Assembly (NCBI RefSeq): GCF_001425865.1
Contig: NZ_LMDS01000004.1
Location: forward strand, 1,865,355-1,929,354
Direction of reading: 5' to 3'
DNA length: 64,000 bases
DNA from: Rhizobacter sp. Root404
GTDB lineage: Bacteria; Pseudomonadota; Gammaproteobacteria; Burkholderiales; Burkholderiaceae_C
The position numbers were made by a program, and so were the translations under genes. Shown one piece after another: positions 1 to 8,616 of this stretch; positions within the stretch are counted from its first letter, which is position 1; each line of letters opens with the position of its first letter. The notes beneath the pieces are model-generated. The model made no database searches, was not told the origin of the DNA, and saw only the letters and a list, made by a program, of their open reading frames with translations.

Positions 1-617
1 CCGATGTCATCGTAGAGCCGCGAGTATTCCTTCTCGACCCGCTGGCGGTGGAACAGGTGGTACTGCGGCTGCTCCACCACGGGCTTGTGCAAGTGATGGC
101 GGTCGGCGATGTCCCACGCGGCGCGGATCTCGCCGGCGCTCCATTCGCTGGTGCCCCAGTAGAGCGCCTTGCCCTGCGTGATCATGTCGCTCATCGCGCG
201 CACCGTCTCGTCGATCGGCGTGGCCGGGTCGGGGCGGTGGCAGTAGACCAGGTCGATGTGGTCCAGACCCATGCGCTGCAGCGAGCCGTCGATGGCCTGC
301 ATCAGGTACTTGCGGTTCAGCGTGTTCTTGCGGTTGATGCCGGCGCCCTCGGTCGCCAGCCCCCAAAAGAACTTGGTGGAGACCAGGTAGTTCAGACGCG
401 GCCACTTCAGCGCCCTGAACGCGGCGCCCATCACGCGCTCGCTCTCGCCATTGGCGTAGACCTCGGCGTTGTCGAAGAAGTTGACGCCGCCGTCCATCGC
501 GGCGGCCAGCATCTCGGTCGCGGCGGCCGTGTCCACCTGGTTGTGGTACGTGACCCAGGAGCCGAGCGAGAGTTCGCTGACCTGCAGGCCGCTGCGGCCC
601 AGTCGTCGGTATTGCAT
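1..617 (-). CDS. Aldo/keto reductase, voltage-gated K+ channel beta-subunit type (3' end outside window)
   Basis: NAD(P)H-dependent carbonyl reductase of the AKR superfamily, predicted cytosolic. About 205 residues are visible from ATG at 617. The protein begins [20 protein letters not shown], the standard AKR first strand. It continues with [19 protein letters not shown], which contains the catalytic Asp and Tyr of the family, and later [17 protein letters not shown] segment beginning [19 protein letters not shown] fits the KCNAB-like subgroup. The C-terminal cofactor-binding third lies beyond base 1. It is transcribed divergently from the peptidase at 710. The physiological substrate cannot be inferred. 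Confidence 0.85.
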   Translation of the reverse strand, partial: MQYRRLGRSGLQVSELSLGSWVTYHNQVDTAAATEMLAAAMDGGVNFFDNAEVYANGESERVMGAAFRALKWPRLNYLVSTKFFWGLATEGAGINRKNTLNRKYLMQAIDGSLQRMGLDHIDLVYCHRPDPATPIDETVRAMSDMITQGKALYWGTSEWSAGEIRAAWDIADRHHLHKPVVEQPQYHLFHRQRVEKEYSRLYDDI

Positions 618-697
618 GGTGTGTTCCGATGTTCGTGTCGAGAGTGCGGCGAGGTTAGCCGATGCACCACGCTGCCGCTGACGCGGCGTGGCCCGGC

Positions 698-703
698 TAC
701 AGT
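698..703 (+). promoter_or_regulatory. Putative -10 box placed for a leaderless transcript
   Basis: TACAGT lies six bases before the ATG at 710, there is no Shine-Dalgarno sequence, and no good -35 is seen. A transcript starting about 7 nt downstream would begin at the start codon itself. Confidence 0.3.
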
Positions 704-709
704 TCGGGC

Positions 710-2104
710 ATGGATTCCTCCGTCTACCCCGCGCGGCGCGCGCGACTCGCGGCGGCCTTGCGCGCGGCCGGCGGCGGCGTCGCCGTCATCCCGACCGCGC
801 CCGAGCGCAACCGCAACAGCGACAACGACCACCCGTACCGCCACGACAGCTCGTTTCACCACCTGACCGGCTTCGACGAGCCCGGCGCCTGGCTGGTGCT
901 GAACGCCAGCGGCGCGTGCGCGATCGGCTGCCGCGCGAAGAACCCCGAGATGGAGATCTGGGAAGGCGTGCGGCTCGGCGTCGACGCGGCGCCCGCCGCG
1001 CTCGGCGTGGACAGCGCGTTCGACATCGAGACGCTCGACGCCTTCATGCTCGAGTGGCTCGCCGGTGCGCCGGCGGTCTGGTTCCCGTTCCAGCCCGGCG
1101 CGGGCGTGGCGCCGCGCATCGACGGCTGGCTCGCGACGCTGCGGTCGCGCGCGCGCAGCGGGGTCGAGGCGCCGGCCGCGGTGCGCGACCTCGCGCCGCT
1201 GCTCGCCGAGATGCGCGTGCGCAAGGACGCCGCCGAACTCGCGACGATGCGCCGCGCCGCGCAGATCAGCGCCGACGCGCACGCCCGCGCGATGCGCTTC
1301 TCGGCCGCACGCTTCCGCGCCGCGCCGGACGGCACGGTGCGCGAGTACGAGATCGAGGCCGAGCTGCTGCACGAGTTCCGGCGCCGCGGCGCGCAGAGCC
1401 CGGCGTACCCGTCCATCGTCGCGGCCGGCGCGAACGCCTGCGTGCTGCACTACGCCGCCAGCGACGCCGAGTTGCGCGCCGGCGAGCTGTGCCTGATCGA
1501 CGCCGGCTGCGAGCTCGACGGCTACGCGAGCGACATCACCCGCACCTTCCCGGCCGATGGCCGCTTCACGCCGGCGCAGCGCGAGCTCTACGACATCGTG
1601 CTCGCTGCGCAGCGGGCCGCGGCGGCCGTCACCCGTCCCGGCGCGCGCCACCTCGACGCGCACCACGCCGCGGTGCGCGTGCTCACGCAAGGCATGCTCG
1701 ATTCGGGGCTGCTCGACCGCGACGCGGTCGGCGGCGTCGACGATGCGATCGCCGCGACCGCCTACCGCCAGTTCTACATGCACGGCACCGGCCACTGGCT
1801 GGGCCGCGACGTGCACGACGTGGGCGAGTACCTCTCGCTCGGCGAGGCGCCGGTCGAGCGGCTCGATGGCGCCGGCCGCACCATCCACGCCAAGCCGTCG
1901 CGCGTGCTCGAAGCAGGCATGGTCGTGACGCTGGAGCCCGGGCTGTACGTGCGCCCGGCGCTCGGCGTGCCGGAACGCTTCTGGCACATCGGCATCCGCA
2001 TCGAGGACGATGCGGTCGTCACGGACACCGGCTGCGAGCTGATCAGCCGCGGCGTGCCGGTCGAGGCCGGCGAGATCGAGGCGCTGATGCGCGACGCCGC
2101 ATGA
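710..2104 (+). CDS. pepP: Aminopeptidase P family Xaa-Pro peptidase
   Basis: Cytosolic metallopeptidase that removes an N-terminal residue preceding proline (464 aa). An N-terminal AMP_N domain ([20 protein letters not shown]) precedes the pita-bread M24 catalytic domain. The dinuclear-metal ligands are visible: Asp in [17 protein letters not shown] (two Asp, about residues 264 and 275), His in [17 protein letters not shown] (about 358), Glu in TLEPGLY and Glu in GIRIEDD. I chose ATG 710 because it starts the conserved AMP_N region; an upstream in-frame start at 662 adds only a low-complexity stretch. The stop overlaps the next ATG by 4 nt (ATGA), so translation is probably coupled. Confidence 0.9.
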   Translation: MDSSVYPARRARLAAALRAAGGGVAVIPTAPERNRNSDNDHPYRHDSSFHHLTGFDEPGAWLVLNASGACAIGCRAKNPEMEIWEGVRLGVDAAPAALGVDSAFDIETLDAFMLEWLAGAPAVWFPFQPGAGVAPRIDGWLATLRSRARSGVEAPAAVRDLAPLLAEMRVRKDAAELATMRRAAQISADAHARAMRFSAARFRAAPDGTVREYEIEAELLHEFRRRGAQSPAYPSIVAAGANACVLHYAASDAELRAGELCLIDAGCELDGYASDITRTFPADGRFTPAQRELYDIVLAAQRAAAAVTRPGARHLDAHHAAVRVLTQGMLDSGLLDRDAVGGVDDAIAATAYRQFYMHGTGHWLGRDVHDVGEYLSLGEAPVERLDGAGRTIHAKPSRVLEAGMVVTLEPGLYVRPALGVPERFWHIGIRIEDDAVVTDTGCELISRGVPVEAGEIEALMRDAA

Positions 2105-3564
2105 CCACCGACTACGAGGAGATGTTCGAGCTCGCGCCCGTGTCGCTCTGGCTCGAGGACTACAGTGCCTTGCACGAGCTGTTCGCGACCTGGCGCGCCG
2201 TCGGCGTGACCGACCTGCGCGCGCACCTGAACGCCGACCGCACGCGCGTGGCCGAGTGCAGCCGCTGCCTGAAGGTGCTGAAGGTCAATCGCCGCACGCT
2301 GACGCTGTTCGGCGCCGCCGACACCGCGCAGCTGGTGGCCAACCTCGACCGGGTGTTCCGCGATGCGATGCTGGAGACGCACATCGAAGAGCTGGTCGCG
2401 TTGTGGGACGGCAAGCTCGCGTTCGCCAGCCAGACCGTCAACTACACCCTGGACGGGCAGCGCCTGGACATCCTCGTCAACGGCAGCGTACTGCCCGGCC
2501 ATGCCGACGACTGGTCGCGCGTGTTGGTCGCGATCGAGGACGTCACCGAGCGCAGCCGGGCCGAGGTGCGCGTGGCGCAGTCGGAGCGCTACGCGCGCGG
2601 CCTGTTCGAGGATTCGCCGGTCTCGCTGTGGGTCGAGGACTTCAGCGCCATCAAGCGCCTGCTCGACGACCTGCGTGCCCGCGGCATCGAGGACTTTCGC
2701 GTGTTCACGCAGGTGCACCCGGAGTTCGTGACCCGCTGCATGCAGGAGATCCGCGTGATCGACGTGAACCGTCGCACGCTCGAGATGTTCCACGCGCCCG
2801 ACAAGGACACGCTGCTGCGCAACATCGACCGGGTGTTCCGCGACGAGATGCACACGCCGTTCGCCGAGCAGCTGATCGACCTGTGGCACGGCAAGCTGAT
2901 GCAGCACCGCGAGGTCATCAACTACCGGCTCGACGGCGAGCTGATCAACGTGCTGCTGCAGTTCTCGGTGCTGCCCGGCGCGGAGCACGACTGGCGCCTG
3001 GTGCAGGTCGCGCTGATCGACATCACCGCGCGCAAGAAGGCCGAGGCCTACCTCGAATACCTGGGCAAGCACGACGTGCTGACGCAGCTGCGCAACCGCG
3101 CGTACTTCGAGGACGAACTGCACCGCGTGGAACGCAAGGGCCCGTGGCCAGTGACGATCGTCGCGATCGACCTGAACCGGCTGAAGGCGACCAACGACCA
3201 GGCCGGCCACGCCGCCGGCGACGCGCTGCTGCGCCGCGCCGGCGAGGTGCTCGGCAAGCTGGCGGACAAGCCCGCCTGCGCCGCGCGCATCGGCGGCGAC
3301 GAGTTCGTGCTGCTGATGCCGGGCGAGGACGAGCGCGCCGGCACCGCGATGATCGAGCGCATCCAGTCGCTGGTGGACCTGAACAACCAGTACTACCCCG
3401 GCGCGGTGCTCAGCCTGGCGATGGGCTGCGCGACCGCGCGGGCCGGCGAGCGGCTCGAGGCGATGGTGTCGCGCGCCGACGACCGCATGTTCGCGGCCAA
3501 GCGCGACTTCTACACCCAGTCCGGCATGGACCGCCGCACGCGGCCGGCACCGCTGGACGACTGA
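2101..3564 (+). CDS. Tandem-PAS GGDEF diguanylate cyclase
   Basis: Predicted c-di-GMP synthase of 487 aa with no transmembrane segment. Two homologous PAS-like sensor modules (about 1-155 and 165-315) each open with a PVSLW-EDxSA motif and share NRRTL and LDRVFRDxM or IDRVFRDEM blocks, so they arose by internal duplication. A GGDEF domain follows (about 325-475) with the intact active-site motif RIGGDEFVLL near residue 398. The RxxD inhibitory I-site expected just upstream is absent, so product feedback through that site is unlikely. There is no EAL domain. It overlaps pepP by 4 nt. The ligand sensed by the PAS pair is unknown. Confidence 0.88.
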   Translation: MTTDYEEMFELAPVSLWLEDYSALHELFATWRAVGVTDLRAHLNADRTRVAECSRCLKVLKVNRRTLTLFGAADTAQLVANLDRVFRDAMLETHIEELVALWDGKLAFASQTVNYTLDGQRLDILVNGSVLPGHADDWSRVLVAIEDVTERSRAEVRVAQSERYARGLFEDSPVSLWVEDFSAIKRLLDDLRARGIEDFRVFTQVHPEFVTRCMQEIRVIDVNRRTLEMFHAPDKDTLLRNIDRVFRDEMHTPFAEQLIDLWHGKLMQHREVINYRLDGELINVLLQFSVLPGAEHDWRLVQVALIDITARKKAEAYLEYLGKHDVLTQLRNRAYFEDELHRVERKGPWPVTIVAIDLNRLKATNDQAGHAAGDALLRRAGEVLGKLADKPACAARIGGDEFVLLMPGEDERAGTAMIERIQSLVDLNNQYYPGAVLSLAMGCATARAGERLEAMVSRADDRMFAAKRDFYTQSGMDRRTRPAPLDD

Positions 3565-3576
3565 ACGACTGCCCGC

Positions 3577-5226
3577 TCACGCGCCGGCGTCGCGCCGGAC
3601 GACCTGGGCGGCCGCGCGCGCGCCCTGGTACATCGCCTCCTCGAACACCGAGTAGCCCGACAGGTCGGTGTGCGCGAAGTGCACGCGGCGCTGCGGCACG
3701 GCCAGCGCGCGCAGCGCCGCGCTGCTGCGCACGCCGGGCACCGGCACGCTCATCGCATGGCCGTAGCGCATCAGGTCGATCTGCTTCAGCTTGCCGGGCA
3801 GGTCGGGGTGGACGCGCGCCAGGTCGGCGACGACGGCGCCGGCCCAGGTCGACCACGGCTGCTCCAGCAGCCGCGCGCGCGCCGCCGCCAGTTGCGCGGG
3901 CGAATCGCCGCCGAGCGCCCAATACGCCGTCAGCACGGTCGGGCCCGGCAGGCTGCGCGTGCTCTGGTGCATCGCGTCGACGTAGCCGAGTGTGGGCTCG
4001 GCCCGCGCCGGGTCGTAGACCACGTTGTCCCAGGACAGCGGCGCGCCGGGCCGCTCGTCCAGCGGTTCGCCCAGGTGCAGGTTCGAAACCAGCCACGGCG
4101 CATGCGGCACCGCAGCGGCCGCCGTCAACGCGGCCGGCGGCGCGGCGAGCAGCCGCTGCGCAACGAACAACGGCACCGCCATCACAACATGCGCGGCCTG
4201 CCAGCGCTCGCTGCGCTGCGCGGCCACGTTCCACAGATCGACATCGACCGCGTCGCGCGCCTCGGTGGCCCGCAGCGCGACGCAACCAGTGTGCAGCCGG
4301 TCCCGCAGCGGCTGCGCGAGTTGCCGCGCGAGCCAGGCGTTGCCCTCCGGCCAGGTCAGCACGCCATCGCGCTCCTCCGCCGCGTCACCGGGCGCGTGGA
4401 AGCCGTGCCGGCTCGCGAAGTAGTGCAGCCCGGCCCAGGCCGAGACCTGCGCGGCGCCGGCGCCGTAGTCGTCGCGGCAGCAGTAGTCGAGGTACCAGCG
4501 CAGCGCTGGCGCGTTCAGGCCCTGCGCGTCGAGCCACGCCGCGAAGGTGACGGCGTCGAGCGCGCCGAGTTGCGCGCTCCAGGTGCTGCGCGCGGTCGGC
4601 ATCGCGAACGCGCCGTCGGCGCCGGCCGCGTCGACCGCCGCACCGAACCGGCGGTATTGCGCGAGCGTGTCGGCGCGTTGCGCCGGCGGCAGCGCCTCGA
4701 CCGGCGGCAGCAGCCCGTCGTGCCAGAAGCCTTCGATGTGCAGCCGCTCCTGCGGGCTGTGGCACAGCATCCGTTCGTCGTAGACCGCCCGGCCCTGCTC
4801 GGTGCGCCGCACGCCGAGTGCTTCGAGCAGGTCGATCACCTCGACCGCGTGCTCGCCGGGCACCGGCAGGTAATGGGCTCCCAGCGGGCAACGCATGCCG
4901 GCGATCGCGTGGCCGCGGCTGTTGCCGCCGGCCGCGTCTTCGAGGTCGAACACATGGACGTCGTCGATACCGGCACGCGCCAGCGCGCGTGCGGCGGCCA
5001 GGCCCGACACGCCGGCGCCGACCACGATCGCGCCGACGCGGCGCTGCACGGCCGGTGCGGCGCGCAGCAGCGCGTCCCGATCGCGCACACGGTGCCCGCG
5101 CTCCGCGCTCGCGCCGATCCAGCCGCCGCCGTAGGTGGCCGGCGCATCGCGCGTGCAGGCCGCCAGCGGCGCGAGCGCGGCGCCCGCCAGCAGCGTGCGG
5201 CGGCGGATCGTCGCGGGCGACGTCAC
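3577..5226 (-). CDS. FAD-dependent amine-oxidase-like flavoprotein with Tat/lipoprotein signal
   Basis: Flavin oxidoreductase of 549 aa. The N-terminus carries consecutive arginines followed by a hydrophobic stretch and a LAAC lipobox (residues about 7-23), which suggests Tat export and lipid anchoring. The Rossmann FAD motif GAIVVGAGVSGLAAARALARA follows near residue 45, then a second FAD-contact region GGNSRGHAI. The C-terminal FAD region lies near HFAHTDLSGYSVFEEAMYQG. The fold matches the monoamine/polyamine oxidase and phytoene desaturase superfamily; the substrate is unproven. GTG 5226 overlaps the stop of the aminopropyltransferase gene by 4 nt (GTGA), making it the last gene of the cluster. 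An exported flavin oxidase next to a polyamine synthase suggests amine chemistry, which is inference. Confidence 0.75.
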   Translation of the reverse strand: MTSPATIRRRTLLAGAALAPLAACTRDAPATYGGGWIGASAERGHRVRDRDALLRAAPAVQRRVGAIVVGAGVSGLAAARALARAGIDDVHVFDLEDAAGGNSRGHAIAGMRCPLGAHYLPVPGEHAVEVIDLLEALGVRRTEQGRAVYDERMLCHSPQERLHIEGFWHDGLLPPVEALPPAQRADTLAQYRRFGAAVDAAGADGAFAMPTARSTWSAQLGALDAVTFAAWLDAQGLNAPALRWYLDYCCRDDYGAGAAQVSAWAGLHYFASRHGFHAPGDAAEERDGVLTWPEGNAWLARQLAQPLRDRLHTGCVALRATEARDAVDVDLWNVAAQRSERWQAAHVVMAVPLFVAQRLLAAPPAALTAAAAVPHAPWLVSNLHLGEPLDERPGAPLSWDNVVYDPARAEPTLGYVDAMHQSTRSLPGPTVLTAYWALGGDSPAQLAAARARLLEQPWSTWAGAVVADLARVHPDLPGKLKQIDLMRYGHAMSVPVPGVRSSAALRALAVPQRRVHFAHTDLSGYSVFEEAMYQGARAAAQVVRRDAGA

Positions 5227-6749
5227 TGGTGCACCTTGCCCCATTCCTCTTCGAAGGTTTGCACCAGCACCTGGTTGGAGAGTCGGTTCACCTCGGTCGG
5301 CACGCGCGCCATGTCGAGCGGGAAGTTGAACAGCGTCGGCAGGTCGGCTGGCGACAGGAAGCGCAGGCCGGCGGGCAGCGCGGTCGGCATCCGGAACGGC
5401 CGGCGGCTCGCGAGGATGAAGCCCCATTCGCCGAAGCTCGGCACGTGCGCGTGGTACGGCGTGGTCGCGAGGCCCGCGGCCTCCAGCGTGGTCGCGACGG
5501 TCCAGAAGCTCTTGCGCGCGATCAGCGGCGAAGTCGTCTGCACGACCGCGTAGCCGCTCGCCGTGAGGTGCTGGTCGAGCAGGCGGTAGAAGCTCGAGGT
5601 GTAGAGCTTGCCGATCGAGAAGTTGGTGGGGTCGGGGAAGTCGACCACGATCACGTCGTAGCGACCCGCGTCCTGCTCGAGCCAGCCGAACGCATCGGCG
5701 TTGACGATGTGCACCTTCGGCGACAGCAACGCATCGCGGTTCAACTGGCGCAGCAGCGGCTGGATCGAGAACAGCTGCGTCATGCGCGGATCGAGCTCGA
5801 CCAGCGTGACGCGTTCGACGCTCGGGTACTTGAGGATCTCGCGCGCCGCCATGCCGTCGCCGCCACCGAGCACCAGCACCTGTTTCGGCGCCCCGTGTGC
5901 CGCCATCGCCGGGTGGACCAGCGCCTCGTGATACCGGTACTCGTCGCGCGAGTGGAACTGCAGGTTGCCGTTCAGGAAGAGGCGCACGCCCTGCGGGCTG
6001 GCGGTGACGACGACGCGCTGGTACGGGGTCGATTCGCTGAACAGCACGGTGTCGGCATAGAAGCGGTCCTCGGCCCAAGTGGTCACGTGGTCGGCCGCGG
6101 CGAATGCGGCGAGCAGCGCGGCGATCGTCGCGGCGCACGCGAGCGCGTGCGCGCCCAAGCGGCGCAGCTCGCCGCGGAACAGCAGCAGCGCCCAGACTGC
6201 CACCGCCGCGTTCATCAAACCGAACAGCGCGCCGGTGCGGATCAGCCCGAGGTGCGGCACCAGCAGCAGCGGGAACGCGACCGCGACCGCGAGCGCGCCC
6301 AGGTAGTCGAAGGTCAGCACCTGCGAGACGAGCTTGCCGATGCCGCCGTGCTGGTGGCGCCGCAGGATGCGCATCACCAGCGGGATCTCCAGCCCGACCA
6401 GGATGCCCACCAGCAGCACCAGCGCGTACAGCGCGAAGCGGAACGAGCTGCTCGCGAGCGACTGCAGCGCGAACAGCGCCACCGGCATCAGCCCACCGAC
6501 GAGACCGACCAGCAGTTCGATGCGCAGGAAGTGCGCGACCAGCTGCCGCTCGAAGAAGCGCGACAGGTACGAACCGACGCCCATCGCGAACAGGTAGGCG
6601 CCGATCACGGTCGAGAACTGCAGGATCGAGTCGCCCAGCAGGTAGCTCGCCAGCGTGCCGGCCGCGAGCTCGTAGACCAGCCCGCAGGCCGCGACGACGA
6701 AGACCGACGCGAGTAGCGCGACCTCGGCCGGGCGCGGCGCTGGATTCAC
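5223..6749 (-). CDS. Membrane-fused spermidine synthase-like aminopropyltransferase
   Basis: 508 aa. The N-terminal half (about 1-230) has roughly seven hydrophobic helices. The C-terminal half is a spermidine synthase (PF01564-type) fold. The SAM-binding motif VLGGGDGMAAREILKYP sits near residue 290, VELDP follows, and the catalytic Asp region is VVDFPDPTNF near 366. This family transfers aminopropyl groups from decarboxylated SAM to amines. No SAM decarboxylase gene (speD) lies in this window. GTG 6749 overlaps the DUF350 stop (GTGA), and the cluster context supports it over in-frame upstream codons. A membrane-anchored aminopropyltransferase is a known but poorly understood bacterial family. 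Confidence 0.85.
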   Translation of the reverse strand: MNPAPRPAEVALLASVFVVAACGLVYELAAGTLASYLLGDSILQFSTVIGAYLFAMGVGSYLSRFFERQLVAHFLRIELLVGLVGGLMPVALFALQSLASSSFRFALYALVLLVGILVGLEIPLVMRILRRHQHGGIGKLVSQVLTFDYLGALAVAVAFPLLLVPHLGLIRTGALFGLMNAAVAVWALLLFRGELRRLGAHALACAATIAALLAAFAAADHVTTWAEDRFYADTVLFSESTPYQRVVVTASPQGVRLFLNGNLQFHSRDEYRYHEALVHPAMAAHGAPKQVLVLGGGDGMAAREILKYPSVERVTLVELDPRMTQLFSIQPLLRQLNRDALLSPKVHIVNADAFGWLEQDAGRYDVIVVDFPDPTNFSIGKLYTSSFYRLLDQHLTASGYAVVQTTSPLIARKSFWTVATTLEAAGLATTPYHAHVPSFGEWGFILASRRPFRMPTALPAGLRFLSPADLPTLFNFPLDMARVPTEVNRLSNQVLVQTFEEEWGKVHQ

Positions 6750-6970
6750 CCGTGGACCGCGGCCGCGACGATCAGCCCGATCGCGATGCACATCGCGCCG
6801 ACGACGATGGCCAGCGCGACGTTCTTCTTCTCGACGATCTCGCTCCACAGGTCGTAGGGCGTGAGCTTGTCGACGATCACGAAGCAGATCCAGAAGATCG
6901 CCACGCCGATCAGCGCGTAGAGGATCGAGCCGGCGACCACGCCGGGCTTCAGCCATTCAATTCCGTTCAT
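6746..6970 (-). CDS. DUF350 family small membrane protein
   Basis: Protein of 74 aa with two transmembrane helices (about 12-34 and 51-72) joined by a polar loop containing LTPYDLWSEIVEKKN. The hydrophobic pattern and the loop match DUF350 (UPF0719, YjfL family), whose role is unknown. The start codon follows a good ribosome site (AGGAGGTTC-like on the minus strand, around 6977-6985). It overlaps the aminopropyltransferase start. DUF350 proteins recurrently accompany SPFH/PspA-like and DUF4178 proteins and membrane aminopropyltransferases, as here. Confidence 0.8.
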   Translation of the reverse strand: MNGIEWLKPGVVAGSILYALIGVAIFWICFVIVDKLTPYDLWSEIVEKKNVALAIVVGAMCIAIGLIVAAAVHG

Positions 6971-6998
6971 CGCGAACCTCCTGTCGAAACATGTGAAC

Positions 6999-8600
6999 CT
7001 ACTTGTGGCCGCCGCCGCTGGAGAAGCCGCCGAACGAACCGCCGGTTCCGCCGTAGTAGCCGCCGCCGCTGCGGTTGCTGTTCAGGCAGTTCTGGTACTC
7101 GGACGAGGCCGCGCCGAAGGTGCTGCGCACCTCGTCGCAATTGGACGACCTCCCCCCGCGGCTGCAACGGAACAGCATCAGCACGACGATCACGACGAAG
7201 GCCCAGAAGAAGATCTTGGCGAGCAGCGACGCACCGTTCAGCGACGTCGGCAACGCATCGCGCTGCAGCGCGGCGCTCTTGTCGGGCGCGAGGCGGAAGG
7301 CCTTCAGCACCGTCTCGGCCGACAGCGTCTCGCCGCCCGACCAGACCACCTCCTGCGTCGCACCGTCGCCGGTCTGCTCGCGGTTCAGGCGCTTGGCGCC
7401 GGCACTGCCGGTGCCCTGGTAGTCGCTGTTGAACGTGCGCTGGTTGCGCGTGACCTGCCAGTAGAACTCGCCCAGCACGTAGGTGACCATGCCGGTGTAG
7501 TCGTAGAGCTTGCGGTAGGTCGCGCCCTGGTAACTCACGACCTGCCCGCTTCCGGACGGCACGCCGGTCAGCGGCGCGGTCCAGCTCCAGCCGTCCTGCG
7601 CGTCGACCAGGAACGCGAAGCCTTCGGTGCGGTGGTACAGCAGGTACTCGCGCCAGAAGGTCTGCTCATCGCCTTCGCCCTGGTCGACCTCGCAGCGCTC
7701 GGCGTAGCCGACCACCTGCCACGGCAGCACCGCCTTGCCGAGCGCGAGCGTGCCGGTGCTGCCGAGCGGGATCTGCGGCTCGCTGCCGTTGGCCTGCGCG
7801 TAATGCTGCAGCGCGCCGCCGACGCCTTTCGACACGTCGACCACCGCATGGCACTGGGTGCAGACGATCGATTGGGTCGTCGCGAGCTTGATCTCGAGCG
7901 CGGTGCCGCAGCTCGGGCATTCGACGGTCTTGCCCTTCAGCGTCTTCTCGGTCGCGTCCGCGAGCCCGGTCAGCGCGAGCTCGCTCAACGCGACCGAGCG
8001 GCCGATCGACCAGCCGGGAGCGTCGCGTTCGCTGTAGTCGAGCGTGCCGACCTCGCCGCGGGTGTTGCGCAGGTCGGCGACGACGAAGCTGCCGGCCCCG
8101 TTCGGCCGGCGCGGCAGCTCGCCCTGCGCGGCCAGCAGCGTGGCGCTCGTGATCGACGCGACCGACCACGCCTGCCCTTCCACCTGCACCGGTGCGCCGG
8201 CGCGCAGGCTGCCCGCCGCCGGCGCCGGGGCGGCCAGCGGCGCGTCGAACGCGATCACGTAGCGGCCGTTGTCCTCGCTCAGCCAGCCGGACTTGCCGCT
8301 GTCGAACAGCACGTGCCATTCGTTCCACGTGCCGTCGCTGTAGCGGTACTGCAGTCGGCCGACCAGCGTGAACGCCGCGCCCTGGTAGGTGCCGGCGGCG
8401 CCCAGCTGCAGCGGCGAGAAGTCGTCGAAGACCTCGGCGCTCTCGCCGATCTTGCGCAGCGCGTCGCCCTCGCGCACGACCGTGCTCTTGCAGAAGCTGC
8501 AGACGGCGAACGCCGACGCCGCCGATCGAAACTCGACCGGCGCGCCGCAGTTGGGACACGCCGCGCGGTAGGCGCGCTGCGGGGACGGTTCGGTGGCCAA
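6999..8600 (-). CDS. DUF4178 domain protein with zinc ribbons and Gly-rich tail
   Basis: 533 aa. An N-terminal zinc ribbon (CPNCGAPVEF ... CSFCKSTVV, about residues 15-45) is followed by a DUF4178-like beta-rich module (WNEWHVLFDSGKSGWLSEDNG). A second ribbon (CPSCGTALEI ... CTQCHAVVD, about 225-255) precedes a second DUF4178 module (FWREYLLYHRTEGFAFLVD). A single transmembrane helix lies near 465-485, and the tail is rich in Gly, Ser and Tyr, ending in GGGHK. The start appears to be TTG at 8600, 16 nt after the SPFH stop; no ATG is available before the first ribbon, so the exact start is uncertain. Function unknown; probably membrane-bound. Confidence 0.78.
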   Translation of the reverse strand: MATEPSPQRAYRAACPNCGAPVEFRSAASAFAVCSFCKSTVVREGDALRKIGESAEVFDDFSPLQLGAAGTYQGAAFTLVGRLQYRYSDGTWNEWHVLFDSGKSGWLSEDNGRYVIAFDAPLAAPAPAAGSLRAGAPVQVEGQAWSVASITSATLLAAQGELPRRPNGAGSFVVADLRNTRGEVGTLDYSERDAPGWSIGRSVALSELALTGLADATEKTLKGKTVECPSCGTALEIKLATTQSIVCTQCHAVVDVSKGVGGALQHYAQANGSEPQIPLGSTGTLALGKAVLPWQVVGYAERCEVDQGEGDEQTFWREYLLYHRTEGFAFLVDAQDGWSWTAPLTGVPSGSGQVVSYQGATYRKLYDYTGMVTYVLGEFYWQVTRNQRTFNSDYQGTGSAGAKRLNREQTGDGATQEVVWSGGETLSAETVLKAFRLAPDKSAALQRDALPTSLNGASLLAKIFFWAFVVIVVLMLFRCSRGGRSSNCDEVRSTFGAASSEYQNCLNSNRSGGGYYGGTGGSFGGFSSGGGHK

Positions 8601-8616
8601 GTGGGCGCTGGCCAGG

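Noticed and set aside
666..690. Hairpin between the aldo/keto reductase and pepP as a terminator
   Set aside because: It lies between divergent genes, has no T-run and carries a mismatch, so a terminator role makes no sense there.
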